The notes under the pieces: generated by a model
Seen by the model: only the letters and a program-made list of their open reading frames with translations
Told to the model about the DNA's origin: nothing
Database searches by the model: none
Shown: one piece after another, positions 6,001 to 11,461 of the stretch
Numbering within the stretch: position 1 is the first letter of the stretch
Layout: each line of letters starts with the position of its first letter
Assembly: GCA_025964405.1 (NCBI GenBank)
Contig: JAOPYW010000332.1
Coordinates: 1 to 12,022 of the forward strand
From: Thermoleophilia bacterium
GTDB taxonomy: Bacteria > Actinomycetota > Thermoleophilia > Gaiellales > SKUG01
Direction of reading: 5' to 3'
Length of the DNA: 12,022 nt
Position numbers and translations under genes: made by a program

Positions 6001-8635
6001 GAACAGCGCGGGCTCGGGCACCTCGACGAGCGACGCGACCGGGGTGGTCGTGGCGACCGCGCCGGCAGCGAGCCTCGTGCAGCCGGCCATCACCGGCCAG
6101 TTGGAGGAGGGCGCCACGATCTCGACCGATTCGGGCACCTGGGGTGGTTCGCCAGAGCCGAGCCTCGCCTACCAGTGGCAGCGTTGCAGTCTCGACGGTG
6201 TGACATGCACGCCGATCGCCGGTGCCGCCGCCGAGTCGTACCAGCTCGTGGGGGCTGACGTCGGCTTCGCCGTGCGGCTCCGGGTCAGCGGCGCAAATGC
6301 GTATGGCAGTGATGTCGCACTGTCGCTCGTGAGCAGCGAGGTCGCGCCGGCGCGGGTCCCCGTCAACAGCGGTGACCTGCCCAGCGTGACGTCACCCGCC
6401 GACCCCGATGCGCCCGAGACGATGCAGGTCCTCTCGGCGAACGACGGCACGTGGACCGGTACCGAAGCGGAGCACGGCTACGTGTGGCAGCGTTGCGACG
6501 CCGTGGGCGATGCGTGCGTCGCCATCTCGGGAGCGACGACGGCGAGCTACACGCTCCTGCACCCCTTCGACGGCGGGCGCACGTTCCGCGTCGTGGTCAC
6601 CTACACGAACGTTGCCGGTACCGACACCGCGACCTCGCCGGCGACCCAGGTGGTCATCCCGGGCACCCCGCCCGTGGCGAACGACGATCCCACCATCGAC
6701 CTCGGCAATGCCGGCCTCATCTCGAACGTGTCGCCGGCGACTCCGATGTTGTGGAGCGGGACGGACCCGATCACCGAGCAGTACGAGTGGCTCCAGTGCA
6801 CCGACCCCGACGACGAGGCCGCCTGCAGCACGCGTGGCGCGCGCGGCGACGAGGCCAGTTACACGGTCACGAGCATTGACTACCGCGTGGAGGAGACCTG
6901 GATGCGCCTGCGCATCTGGGCTTCGAACCCGTTCGCTCCGGCTGGCGTCGGCTCGGCGCTCTCGAACGCGATCGCCCTGCCCATCCTGTGCGACTCCTCC
7001 GACCCCGACTGCGGCCGGTACTGCCTCGGCTGCCAGAACGACGTGCCGCCCTCGATCGAGGGTGATGCCGTCTACCCGGGGCGCCTGACGGCGAACGACG
7101 GTGAGTGGAGTGGCTTCCTCGCGTTGACCACGACGCGCACGTGGATGCGCTGCGATTCGACGGGCGGTGCCTGCCAGGTCATACCGGGGGCCACGGGCGC
7201 CGAGTACGAGATCCTCGCGAGCGACGTCGGGAGCACCTTCATGATCGAGGTGTACGCGCACGACAGCAACGGTCCGTCGGAATTCCCGGCGTACAGCCCG
7301 GCGTCGGACGTCGTGCAGTTGGCAACGCCGCCGGTCAACCAGGATCCTCCCACGATCAGCGGGGACGACTTCGTGGTCGGCACGAACCTGTCGATCGACG
7401 AAGGCGTCTGGACCGGGCTACCCAACACGTTCTCCTTCACGTACCAATGGGAGCGCTGCGACGCGGTAGGCGACAACTGCGTCGACATTTCGGAGGCCAC
7501 GTCGGAGGACTACCTGCTCGCCGTGGGCGACGTCGGCATGACGCTCCGGGCGCGCGTCACCGCTGACAACCTGCCGACCTACCCCGGGTTCTTCGCGACC
7601 TTCGATACCGAGGAGGAGACTGCGGCGTATCCCGACTCGCCGAACGTCGTCGTCGCGGCTGAACCGCCGGTCGCGCCCGATCCGGACGACCCCGAGACGG
7701 GCGTCGTGGTCTCGAACACGACCGATCCGGATGCACCGGCGCCCTACGAGGGGCAGACGCTCGTCGTCGACCCGGGCACGTGGGGTGGAACGCAGCCGAT
7801 CGAGTTCGCCTACCAGTGGCAGGTGTGCGACGAGGACGGGCTCGCTTGCGCTGACATCGACGGGGCGTCGACGGACACGCACCTGGTCTCCCACGACGAG
7901 ATCGGCCACACCTTCCGCGTGGCGATCGTCGGCATCAACGCCAGTGCCACTCCGGTGTCGTTGACCAGCAGCCAGTACCCGGATGCACCGTTGGTCGTGC
8001 TCGCCGCGGTGCTCCCCACGCTCGATGGAGGGCCGGGCACGCTTGCGATCGATGACGATCCCGAACGGACGAAGCCGTTCAACGCCACGACCGGAGCGTG
8101 GACCGGCACCGCCCCACTGCTCGTCACGCAGCAGTGGCAACGCTGCACCGACGGCCTCGGCGCGAGTTGCCAGGACATCACTGGTGAGACGAACACGACG
8201 TACACGCCCACGGCGGTCGACGTGAACGACGGGGATCCGTACTACCTCCGGCTCCTCGTCACGGGAACCAACGCGGCCGGCGCCGTGACGGAGCAGGGCC
8301 CCGTGTCGGTGAGCCCGGTGCTGCCCGGCACGCCTCCCGCCTGGAACGCGAGCGGGCTCGCGCCGTCGATCACGGGCGTGCCGATCACCGGGGCAACCCT
8401 GTCGGCCGTCGACGGTGACTGGACGGGTACGTTCGGCATCGTGTTCACCTACCAGTGGCGACAGTGCAACGCCGCGGGAGCTGCGTGCCACGACATCCTC
8501 GGTGAGACGTCGCAGGACTACGTGCCCGTGACCGACGACGAGGGACACGTTCTGCGTGTCGACGTGATGGGCCACAACCTGGTCGGCGTGTCAGCACCTG
8601 AGTCGAGTGATCCCGTCGGCCCGATCACGCCCTGA
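3041..8635 (+). CDS. Giant secreted protein of about 18 Ig-like W-x-R-C modules
   Basis: 1864 residues. The signal peptide has R5/R8/R11, a hydrophobic core about 13-30 and a likely cut near ASA (31-33). The rest is about 18 modules of 94-123 residues. The consensus is PTITGT..G.TLTA..GTWTG..P..YTYQWQRCD..G..C..I.GATS..Y.L..ADVG.T.RV.VTATN..G. The core tryptophans are W62, 156, 256, 352, 450, 547, 648, 746, 844, 945, 1046, 1149, 1250, 1368, 1470, 1593, 1699 and 1806. Each is followed by a cysteine pair that probably forms a disulfide. The fold resembles Ig-like modules such as the A9 repeats of AIR9 (from memory). There is no catalytic domain, C-terminal membrane segment or sortase motif. ATG 3041 is the only start after the in-frame stop at 3014-3016; no Shine-Dalgarno precedes it. 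Likely a surface or matrix fibre (inference); the real function is unknown. Confidence 0.93.
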   Translation: MSAPRPPRVLRLAGACTLLSVLLSTLLVSAASAAPAKLVVKGAATEGSALTVKPPKGAKVAWQRCAANGTRCIAIKSAVKTRYTLTATDVGSVVRVVSGKGKAQLRSKPTARIRPQAPKVTSAPTISGTGAAGAPVTTSPGTWTPRGRVMTFTYQWLRCSGSACTPIAGATNNSYVPGANEVGAELRADVSATTTLRGVSATSRTRSTTPLPVWMPEVTNVRAPTITGTALEGATLHAARGAWAAGDFPVATTIAWVRCAASCAAIAGATGDDYAITAADVGSQLRVSVTGAAGPSTATASSSSTARVAAFVPVNQSLPSVSPGGGVGIGDTLTAVDGGWTTLAPNSFTYQWQRCTPPGIATCVDIAGATSASYVTAVADATFTVRVRVVAHHLSAAATATSGVTQPVTGAGPTNTVAPAITGQAVRDDLLTASSGTFTGPGLITTAGQWQRCTASGTSCADIDGEIASSYLLGPADIGSTIVYAVTASNAWGTAVRASAATAVIAAPDPVNVTPPAVTGTLFDGGSASASTGTWTGRAPIAYTYQWQRCNGSGAACASIGGATSATLALGAADVAATLKVVVTATNAPHPAADLSATSPASGLVGASRVPALVTAPTITGTVQDGGTLTWHAGTYTGLAPFTMTRQWQRCDAVGANCVDVGGATGASYVLVSADVAKTIRVRERATNAFGNSGDTPSGSTVVVAAAPPTIVTLPLVTGSTIDGATLTAGSGSWNGSPTITYAYQWRRCDASGATCSNVGTGAPTYTLVAADVAGTMRVVVTATNAAGSGAPATSAMSAVIAAAPPVVGAPLPTVSGTLVRNGVVSTTNGTYTGTAPFTYTYQWQRCNAGGTGCANIIGATSANYVLAVADVGATVLARVTAHSSFSGATATASSAATTVIADVLLPPSETAQVAIDGDPLQGLSLAVQPATFVGTAPITHAYQWQRCDGLGVVCADVADVGDPSGATWLLGAADVGHTMRVIDTGTNSAGSGTSTSDATGVVVATAPAASLVQPAITGQLEEGATISTDSGTWGGSPEPSLAYQWQRCSLDGVTCTPIAGAAAESYQLVGADVGFAVRLRVSGANAYGSDVALSLVSSEVAPARVPVNSGDLPSVTSPADPDAPETMQVLSANDGTWTGTEAEHGYVWQRCDAVGDACVAISGATTASYTLLHPFDGGRTFRVVVTYTNVAGTDTATSPATQVVIPGTPPVANDDPTIDLGNAGLISNVSPATPMLWSGTDPITEQYEWLQCTDPDDEAACSTRGARGDEASYTVTSIDYRVEETWMRLRIWASNPFAPAGVGSALSNAIALPILCDSSDPDCGRYCLGCQNDVPPSIEGDAVYPGRLTANDGEWSGFLALTTTRTWMRCDSTGGACQVIPGATGAEYEILASDVGSTFMIEVYAHDSNGPSEFPAYSPASDVVQLATPPVNQDPPTISGDDFVVGTNLSIDEGVWTGLPNTFSFTYQWERCDAVGDNCVDISEATSEDYLLAVGDVGMTLRARVTADNLPTYPGFFATFDTEEETAAYPDSPNVVVAAEPPVAPDPDDPETGVVVSNTTDPDAPAPYEGQTLVVDPGTWGGTQPIEFAYQWQVCDEDGLACADIDGASTDTHLVSHDEIGHTFRVAIVGINASATPVSLTSSQYPDAPLVVLAAVLPTLDGGPGTLAIDDDPERTKPFNATTGAWTGTAPLLVTQQWQRCTDGLGASCQDITGETNTTYTPTAVDVNDGDPYYLRLLVTGTNAAGAVTEQGPVSVSPVLPGTPPAWNASGLAPSITGVPITGATLSAVDGDWTGTFGIVFTYQWRQCNAAGAACHDILGETSQDYVPVTDDEGHVLRVDVMGHNLVGVSAPESSDPVGPITP
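3149..8632 (+). repeat. Array of 18 tandem protein modules, about 300 bp each
   Basis: The core W codons start at 3224, 3506, 3806, 4094, 4388, 4679, 4982, 5276, 5570, 5873, 6176, 6485, 6788, 7142, 7448, 7817, 8135 and 8456. Early and middle spacing is 94-103 codons; the last six intervals stretch to 101-123 codons. A 16-base stretch CCTACCAGTGGCAGCG is exact at 4086, 4671, 5562, 5865 and 6168, and the last three copies are exactly 303 bp apart. Modules 13 (YEWLQC), 16 (YQWQVC) and 18 (YQWRQC) have altered cores, and module 13 is the most divergent. Confidence 0.9.
6989..7033 (+). other. Unique four-cysteine insert in the giant protein
   Basis: Residues 1317-1331 read C-x6-C-x3-C-x2-C between modules 13 and 14. 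These are the only cysteines in the mature protein outside the paired module cores. They could form two extra disulfides or bind a metal. Confidence 0.7.
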
Positions 8636-8753
8636 GTGCCGTCGGGCTGCGGAGGTGCGCCTAGCCGCCGAATCCCGGATGCCGAGCCGTTTGCTGCCAC
8701 CTCCGGACGGAACGCTCACAGTGGCGTCCGGAATGGTTCCGGGCGCTCGAAGC
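8636..8753 (+). other. Intergenic leader with a chain of overlapping stems
   Basis: Three possible stems lie between the giant gene and the first VOC gene. CGGAGGTG (8650-8657) pairs with CACCTCCG (8698-8705). TCCGGACG (8702-8709) pairs with CGTCCGGA (8725-8732). CCGGAA (8728-8733) pairs with TTCCGG (8737-8742). Each shares bases with the next, so neighbouring stems exclude each other. It could be a terminator for the giant gene, an attenuator-like leader, or chance in GC-rich DNA. No T-run and no clear -10 box were seen. Confidence 0.35.
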
Positions 8754-8759
8754 GGGAGG
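8754..8759 (+). promoter_or_regulatory. Ribosome binding site of the first VOC gene
   Basis: GGGAGG is 6 nt before ATG 8766. This selects 8766 over in-frame starts further upstream that would overlap the giant gene. Confidence 0.85.
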
Positions 8760-8765
8760 CGCGAC

Positions 8766-9161
8766 ATGAAGACGACAGGGGTGTATCCGACGATTCCGAC
8801 CGGTGACCTGGAGCGGAGCCGACAGTTCTACGAAGGCAAGCTCGGTTGGCGGGTGCTGGAAACGGCACCCGACGGCTCATTGATCCTCGAATGTGGCGAC
8901 GGCAGCACCTGCTGCCTGTACCAGTCACAGTTCGCGGGCACGGCCGACCACACCTTGCTGGGTATCAGTGTCGAGGATTTCGACACGGCGGTCGAGCAGC
9001 TCCGGACCAAGGGGATCGTGTTCGAGGAGTACGACCTACCCGGCCTGAAGACACAGGACGGCGTCGCCGAGATGGAAGGCGAGAAGGGTTCGTGGTTCAA
9101 GGACCCCGAAGGCAACATCATCGGCCTGACGAGCTACGTGCGTGTTCCAGCACATGCTTGA
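8766..9161 (+). CDS. VOC (glyoxalase/bleomycin-resistance fold) family protein
   Basis: 131 residues, typical for a single-chain VOC protein with two beta-alpha-beta-beta-beta halves. The first half has the hallmark DLERSRQFYEGKLGWRV (14-30). The second has HTLLGISVEDFDTAVEQL (62-79) and ends WFKDPEGNIIGL (110-121). Metal-dependent members usually carry a His/Gln near the start of strand 1 and a Glu in the terminal 'GNxxE'. Here the first position is occupied by Y7/P8 and the last by G120; only H62 remains. So it is probably not a classical metal-dependent glyoxalase. It may be a binding protein or use another mechanism; the substrate is unknown. It follows the giant gene on the same strand but has its own leader, and converges on the arr-like gene 63 bp downstream. 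Confidence 0.88.
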   Translation: MKTTGVYPTIPTGDLERSRQFYEGKLGWRVLETAPDGSLILECGDGSTCCLYQSQFAGTADHTLLGISVEDFDTAVEQLRTKGIVFEEYDLPGLKTQDGVAEMEGEKGSWFKDPEGNIIGLTSYVRVPAHA

Positions 9162-9224
9162 CGGCGCACAAGCGCGGACCGTGCCGAGGAGGTGCGGCCC
9201 GCCCTTGGGTGCGTCGCCGACGCG

Positions 9225-9632
9225 TCAGTTGAGGATCTCTCCCTGCCGGAGGGTCGCCAAGCGCTCCCGCCAAGCCTGCAGCGCCTCGGGCGTCAGGCGG
9301 TTCCAGTCGGCGACTTCGCCGATCACGCGCAGCGGCTCGGTGCTGCGGAACGAGCGTGTCGGATTGCCGGGAAACCTCCTGTCGGTGACGTTCGGGTCAT
9401 CCTCGAACGGCCCCGTCGGCTCGACGGCATACACGCGCGGGGCGGGAGCGTCTGCGGCAAGTTCTGCGGCCACCTCGGCAGCGAGGCCTGCACCGTCACG
9501 TAGCGCGGTGAAGTAGACGTGGTTCATCACCACGTCGGAGCGGTAATTCGAGCGACGCCCCGCCGTGAGGATGTCACCGATCCGCAGGTCGGCGATCGTG
9601 CCGTGGAAGAACGGTCCTTCGTCGAGAGCCAT
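9225..9632 (-). CDS. arr: Rifamycin (rifampin) ADP-ribosyltransferase, Arr family
   Basis: 135 residues, full length for Arr (about 140). These cytoplasmic enzymes transfer ADP-ribose from NAD+ to the C23 hydroxyl of rifamycins and so inactivate them. Family signatures in order: FFHGTIADLRIGDILTAG (8-25), SNYR (28-31), NHVYFTAL (37-44), VYAVEPTGPFEDDPNVTD (67-84), RFPGNPTRSFRS (86-97) and EPLRVIGEVADW (99-110). H10, Y40 and an aspartate of FEDDPN (78/79) match the His-Tyr-Asp catalytic set described for mycobacterial Arr. The frame stays open upstream to about 10373, but homology begins at this ATG and a TACCAT -10 box ends 6 nt before it. It diverges from the DHFR-like gene. Chromosomal arr genes are common in environmental actinomycetes, so resistance is plausible but unproven. 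Confidence 0.95.
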   Translation of the reverse strand: MALDEGPFFHGTIADLRIGDILTAGRRSNYRSDVVMNHVYFTALRDGAGLAAEVAAELAADAPAPRVYAVEPTGPFEDDPNVTDRRFPGNPTRSFRSTEPLRVIGEVADWNRLTPEALQAWRERLATLRQGEILN

Positions 9633-9638
9633 GGCGCA

Positions 9639-9644
9639 ATGGTA
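9639..9644 (-). promoter_or_regulatory. -10 box of arr, predicted leaderless
   Basis: On the minus strand TACCAT is followed by 6 nt and then ATG 9632. Transcription should start at or next to the A of the start codon. No Shine-Dalgarno is present and no good -35 is visible. Confidence 0.55.
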
Positions 9645-9683
9645 GCTCCCCGATCGGCGCGTGCCGCTCGTGCAGGCGTGAGC

Positions 9684-9689
9684 TAGTCT
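9684..9689 (+). promoter_or_regulatory. -10 box of the DHFR-like gene
   Basis: TAGTCT fits TAnnnT and would give a leader of about 20 nt containing GGAGG (9707-9711), 5 nt before ATG 9717. It lies only 40 bp from the divergent arr -10 box. Confidence 0.45.
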
Positions 9690-9716
9690 CCGACCGAGCA
9701 ATCGATGGAGGCAGGC

Positions 9717-10358
9717 ATGTCGCGCGTACGGGTACACAACTTCGGGGTCTCGCTGGACGGGTTCGGAACCGGTGCGGGCCAGTCGCTGGAGGAGCCGTTC
9801 GGGCACGGGCAGCACCTGATGAACTGGTTCTTCCCCACCGACGCGTTCCAACGGATGCACGGCAATCCGGAGGGTGGGGCGACCGGCATCGACGACGACT
9901 TCGCGAAGGCCTGGGGCGGCGACATCGGCGCGGAGATCATGGGCCGGAACAAGTTCGGACCCCAGCGCGGACCGTGGGCCGACGACGACTGGACCGGCTG
10001 GTGGGGCGACGAGCCGCCCTTCCACACACCGTGCTTCGTCCTCACGCACCATCCTCGTGAGCCGATCGAGTTGACCGGCACGACCTTCCACTTCATCGAC
10101 GCCACGCCCGAGGAGGCCCTCGCACAGGCACGTGCGGCAGCCGGCGACCTCGACGTGCGCATCGGTGGCGGCCCGACCACCGTGCGCGAGTTCCTCGCGG
10201 CCGACCTGGTCGACTACCTGCACGTCGTCGTGGTCCCCACCGTGCTCGGGCGCGGCGAGCGCCTCTGGGACGACCTCGAGGGGCTCGAGGCCCAGTTCGA
10301 CAAGATCACCGCTACATCGTCGCCGTCGGGCGTGACGCACCTGGAGTTCGAGCGCTGA
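9717..10358 (+). CDS. RibD C-terminal/dihydrofolate-reductase-fold family protein
   Basis: 213 residues of the DHFR-like superfamily (RibD_C), presumed NAD(P)H-dependent reductases in the cytoplasm. Markers: the early strand and loop VHNFGVSLDGFGTG (6-19), the nucleotide-site segment AEIMGRNKFGP (72-82), FVLTHHPR (107-114), DVRIGGGPTTVREFL (146-160) and the terminal VVPTVLGRGERLW (172-184). ATG 9717 is chosen over in-frame ATG 9705 because GGAGG (9707-9711) is correctly spaced for it. Many actinobacteria carry several such paralogues with unknown substrates. Nothing here shows true dihydrofolate reductase or trimethoprim-resistance activity. It shares an 84-bp divergent promoter region with arr, so co-regulation is possible. 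Confidence 0.9.
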   Translation: MSRVRVHNFGVSLDGFGTGAGQSLEEPFGHGQHLMNWFFPTDAFQRMHGNPEGGATGIDDDFAKAWGGDIGAEIMGRNKFGPQRGPWADDDWTGWWGDEPPFHTPCFVLTHHPREPIELTGTTFHFIDATPEEALAQARAAAGDLDVRIGGGPTTVREFLAADLVDYLHVVVVPTVLGRGERLWDDLEGLEAQFDKITATSSPSGVTHLEFER

Positions 10359-10380
10359 CGAACCGGTCGCCACGGCCGAC

Positions 10381-10400
10381 GAGTGCGGGCGAGTGCGGGC
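10381..10400 (+). repeat. Tandem 10-bp direct repeat
   Basis: GAGTGCGGGC occurs twice, back to back and exact, 17-36 bp upstream of the TerB-like gene's -10 box, across the -35 position. It could be an activator site or simple slippage. Confidence 0.7.
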
Positions 10401-10416
10401 TCCGGGGCCGGTCGTC

Positions 10417-10422
10417 TACGAT
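10417..10422 (+). promoter_or_regulatory. -10 box of the TerB-AraC-VOC operon, predicted leaderless
   Basis: TACGAT is followed by GTGGCC and then ATG 10429. A start site 7 nt after the -10 box would be the A of ATG. There is no Shine-Dalgarno. The first 27 coding bases are 19/27 A/T in a very GC-rich gene, as expected for an mRNA that must have an open 5' end. Confidence 0.6.
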
Positions 10423-10428
10423 GTGGCC

Positions 10429-11004
10429 ATGAAGTTCAAAATACAAAGCATCATCCCGTCGTTCGTGGAGCGTCGACGGCGACGCCAGTACGGGGTGACA
10501 CCCCGCACCACGTGGTCGTTCGACCTCGTGCAGCTTCGGGTGCAGCTGCTGTTCGCGATGGCCGCGGCCGATGGCCGACTGGTGCCGGAGGAGATCGAGG
10601 CGATCGATCGCGCGATCGAGCAGGCGCCGGTGCCGGCTGCGAGCCGTGAGCGGCTCCGCGAGATCGCGCGCCGCCTCGCCCTGGCGCCGCCCGAGCTGGA
10701 GCCGCTGCTCGAACCGCTCACGGCCTTCTGGGAGGATCCTCCGCTGGCCCGCGCGCTCGTCACCGACCTGGCCCGCGTGGCAGCCGTCGACCAGCTGGCC
10801 GACCCACGGGAACAGGAGCTGCTGGAGCGGGTCTGCGCCGTGGTCGGCGTCGACCCGGTGCGCATCCCGGCGCCCCGGCCCGCGGCGGAGCCCGTTCGAC
10901 GCGTGCGTCGCGCGCCCTCGTCCGTCGATCGCGCGTCGCAGGAGCGCATCCGCGATGCGGTGCGCCGAGCGCTCGAATCCTCGTACGAGCAGGATGCGAG
11001 CTGA
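10429..11004 (+). CDS. TerB-like protein
   Basis: 191 residues, mostly helical, probably cytoplasmic. Two TerB-type helical segments are visible. The first is LFAMAAADGRLVPEEIEAIDRAI (41-63), with the usual acidic ADG-x-hydrophobic-x-x-E-E motif. The second is a weaker copy, LARVAAVDQLADPREQELLERVCAVVGV (114-141). TerB domains are small helical acidic-metal-binding folds first named in tellurite-resistance operons but widespread as general stress or signalling modules. A basic patch RRRRRQ (15-20) precedes the domain and a basic tail rich in RRVRR follows (about 157-183). An upstream in-frame ATG at 10393 is rejected because the -10 box lies inside that extension. No other ter genes are nearby, so a tellurite role is not supported. 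Confidence 0.8.
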   Translation: MKFKIQSIIPSFVERRRRRQYGVTPRTTWSFDLVQLRVQLLFAMAAADGRLVPEEIEAIDRAIEQAPVPAASRERLREIARRLALAPPELEPLLEPLTAFWEDPPLARALVTDLARVAAVDQLADPREQELLERVCAVVGVDPVRIPAPRPAAEPVRRVRRAPSSVDRASQERIRDAVRRALESSYEQDAS

Positions 11005-11007
11005 CCC

Positions 11008-11451
11008 GTGGCCGATCCGCAGGAGCTCACGAACCTCGCGCACCTGCGTCGCGCGCGCGACGTGATCGACCGCGACTATGCGAGCCCGATCGACGTCGCC
11101 CTGCTGGCGCGCGCCGCGCTCATGTCGCAGGCGCACTTCGCGCGGCAGTTCCGCATCGCCTACGGCGAGACGCCGTACGCGTACCTGATGACGCGACGCA
11201 TCGAGCGAGCCCAGGCGCTGCTGCGCATGGGAGGGTCGTCGGTGACGGAGGTGTGTGCCGCGGTGGGGTGCAGCTCGCTCGGCTCCTTCAGCGCGCGCTT
11301 CACCCAGTTGGTGGGCCTGACGCCCACCGCCTACCGGGGTGCGAGCCACGCCCGCCTGGAGCACGTGCCCGGATGCATCGCCCGCGAACTCACCCGACCG
11401 AGTCGCGAACCGAGCAGGATCCGAGAAACGTCCCCGGCGCCCGCCACCTAG
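11008..11451 (+). CDS. Stand-alone AraC-type HTH transcription factor
   Basis: 147 residues with only the DNA-binding part of an AraC regulator and no N-terminal sensor domain. HTH 1 is in PIDVALLARAALMSQAHFARQFRIAYGETPYAYL (27-60). HTH 2 is in SSVTEVCAAVGCSSLGSFSARFTQLVGLTPTAYR (77-110), including the family signature around GCSSLGSFSARFTQLVGLTP. A basic tail of about 35 residues follows. The GTG start is 3 nt after the TerB-like stop, so the two are almost certainly co-transcribed and possibly translationally coupled. It is followed 10 nt later by a VOC gene. AraC-VOC pairs of this type are common in actinobacteria, suggesting it regulates the VOC gene or its own operon (inference). Confidence 0.92.
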   Translation: MADPQELTNLAHLRRARDVIDRDYASPIDVALLARAALMSQAHFARQFRIAYGETPYAYLMTRRIERAQALLRMGGSSVTEVCAAVGCSSLGSFSARFTQLVGLTPTAYRGASHARLEHVPGCIARELTRPSREPSRIRETSPAPAT

Positions 11452-11454
11452 GGT
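11449..11454 (+). promoter_or_regulatory. Internal -10 box for the second VOC gene, predicted leaderless
   Basis: TAGGGT is followed by 7 nt and then ATG 11462. Its TAG is also the stop codon of the AraC-type gene, so the VOC gene may have its own leaderless transcript besides operon read-through. Confidence 0.5.
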
Positions 11455-11461
11455 GGGCTCC

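Noticed and set aside
4086..6183. CRISPR-like spaced repeats
   Set aside because: The repeats are in-frame coding repeats about 300 bp apart, far longer spacing than CRISPR units.
8320..8336. LPGTP (residues 1761-1765) as a sortase signal in the giant protein
   Set aside because: It lacks the final G, is about 100 residues from the C-terminus, and no hydrophobic segment or basic tail follows. A similar IPGTP occurs in the middle of the protein as an inter-module linker.
9162..9224. Bidirectional terminator between the convergent VOC and arr genes
   Set aside because: Only a 5-bp stem (9211-9223) was found and it has no T-run; too weak to call.
9717..10358. Trimethoprim-resistant dihydrofolate reductase
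   Set aside because: The motifs match the RibD_C-like branch, not classical DfrA/FolA enzymes; no basis to claim folate activity.
9633..10373. Minus-strand N-terminal extension of arr of about 247 codons
   Set aside because: It is antisense to the DHFR-like gene; Arr homology begins at ATG 9632, which has a promoter box just upstream.
10429..11004. Tellurite-resistance operon based on the TerB-like gene
   Set aside because: No terA, terC, terD, terE or terZ relatives are nearby; TerB domains occur in many other settings.
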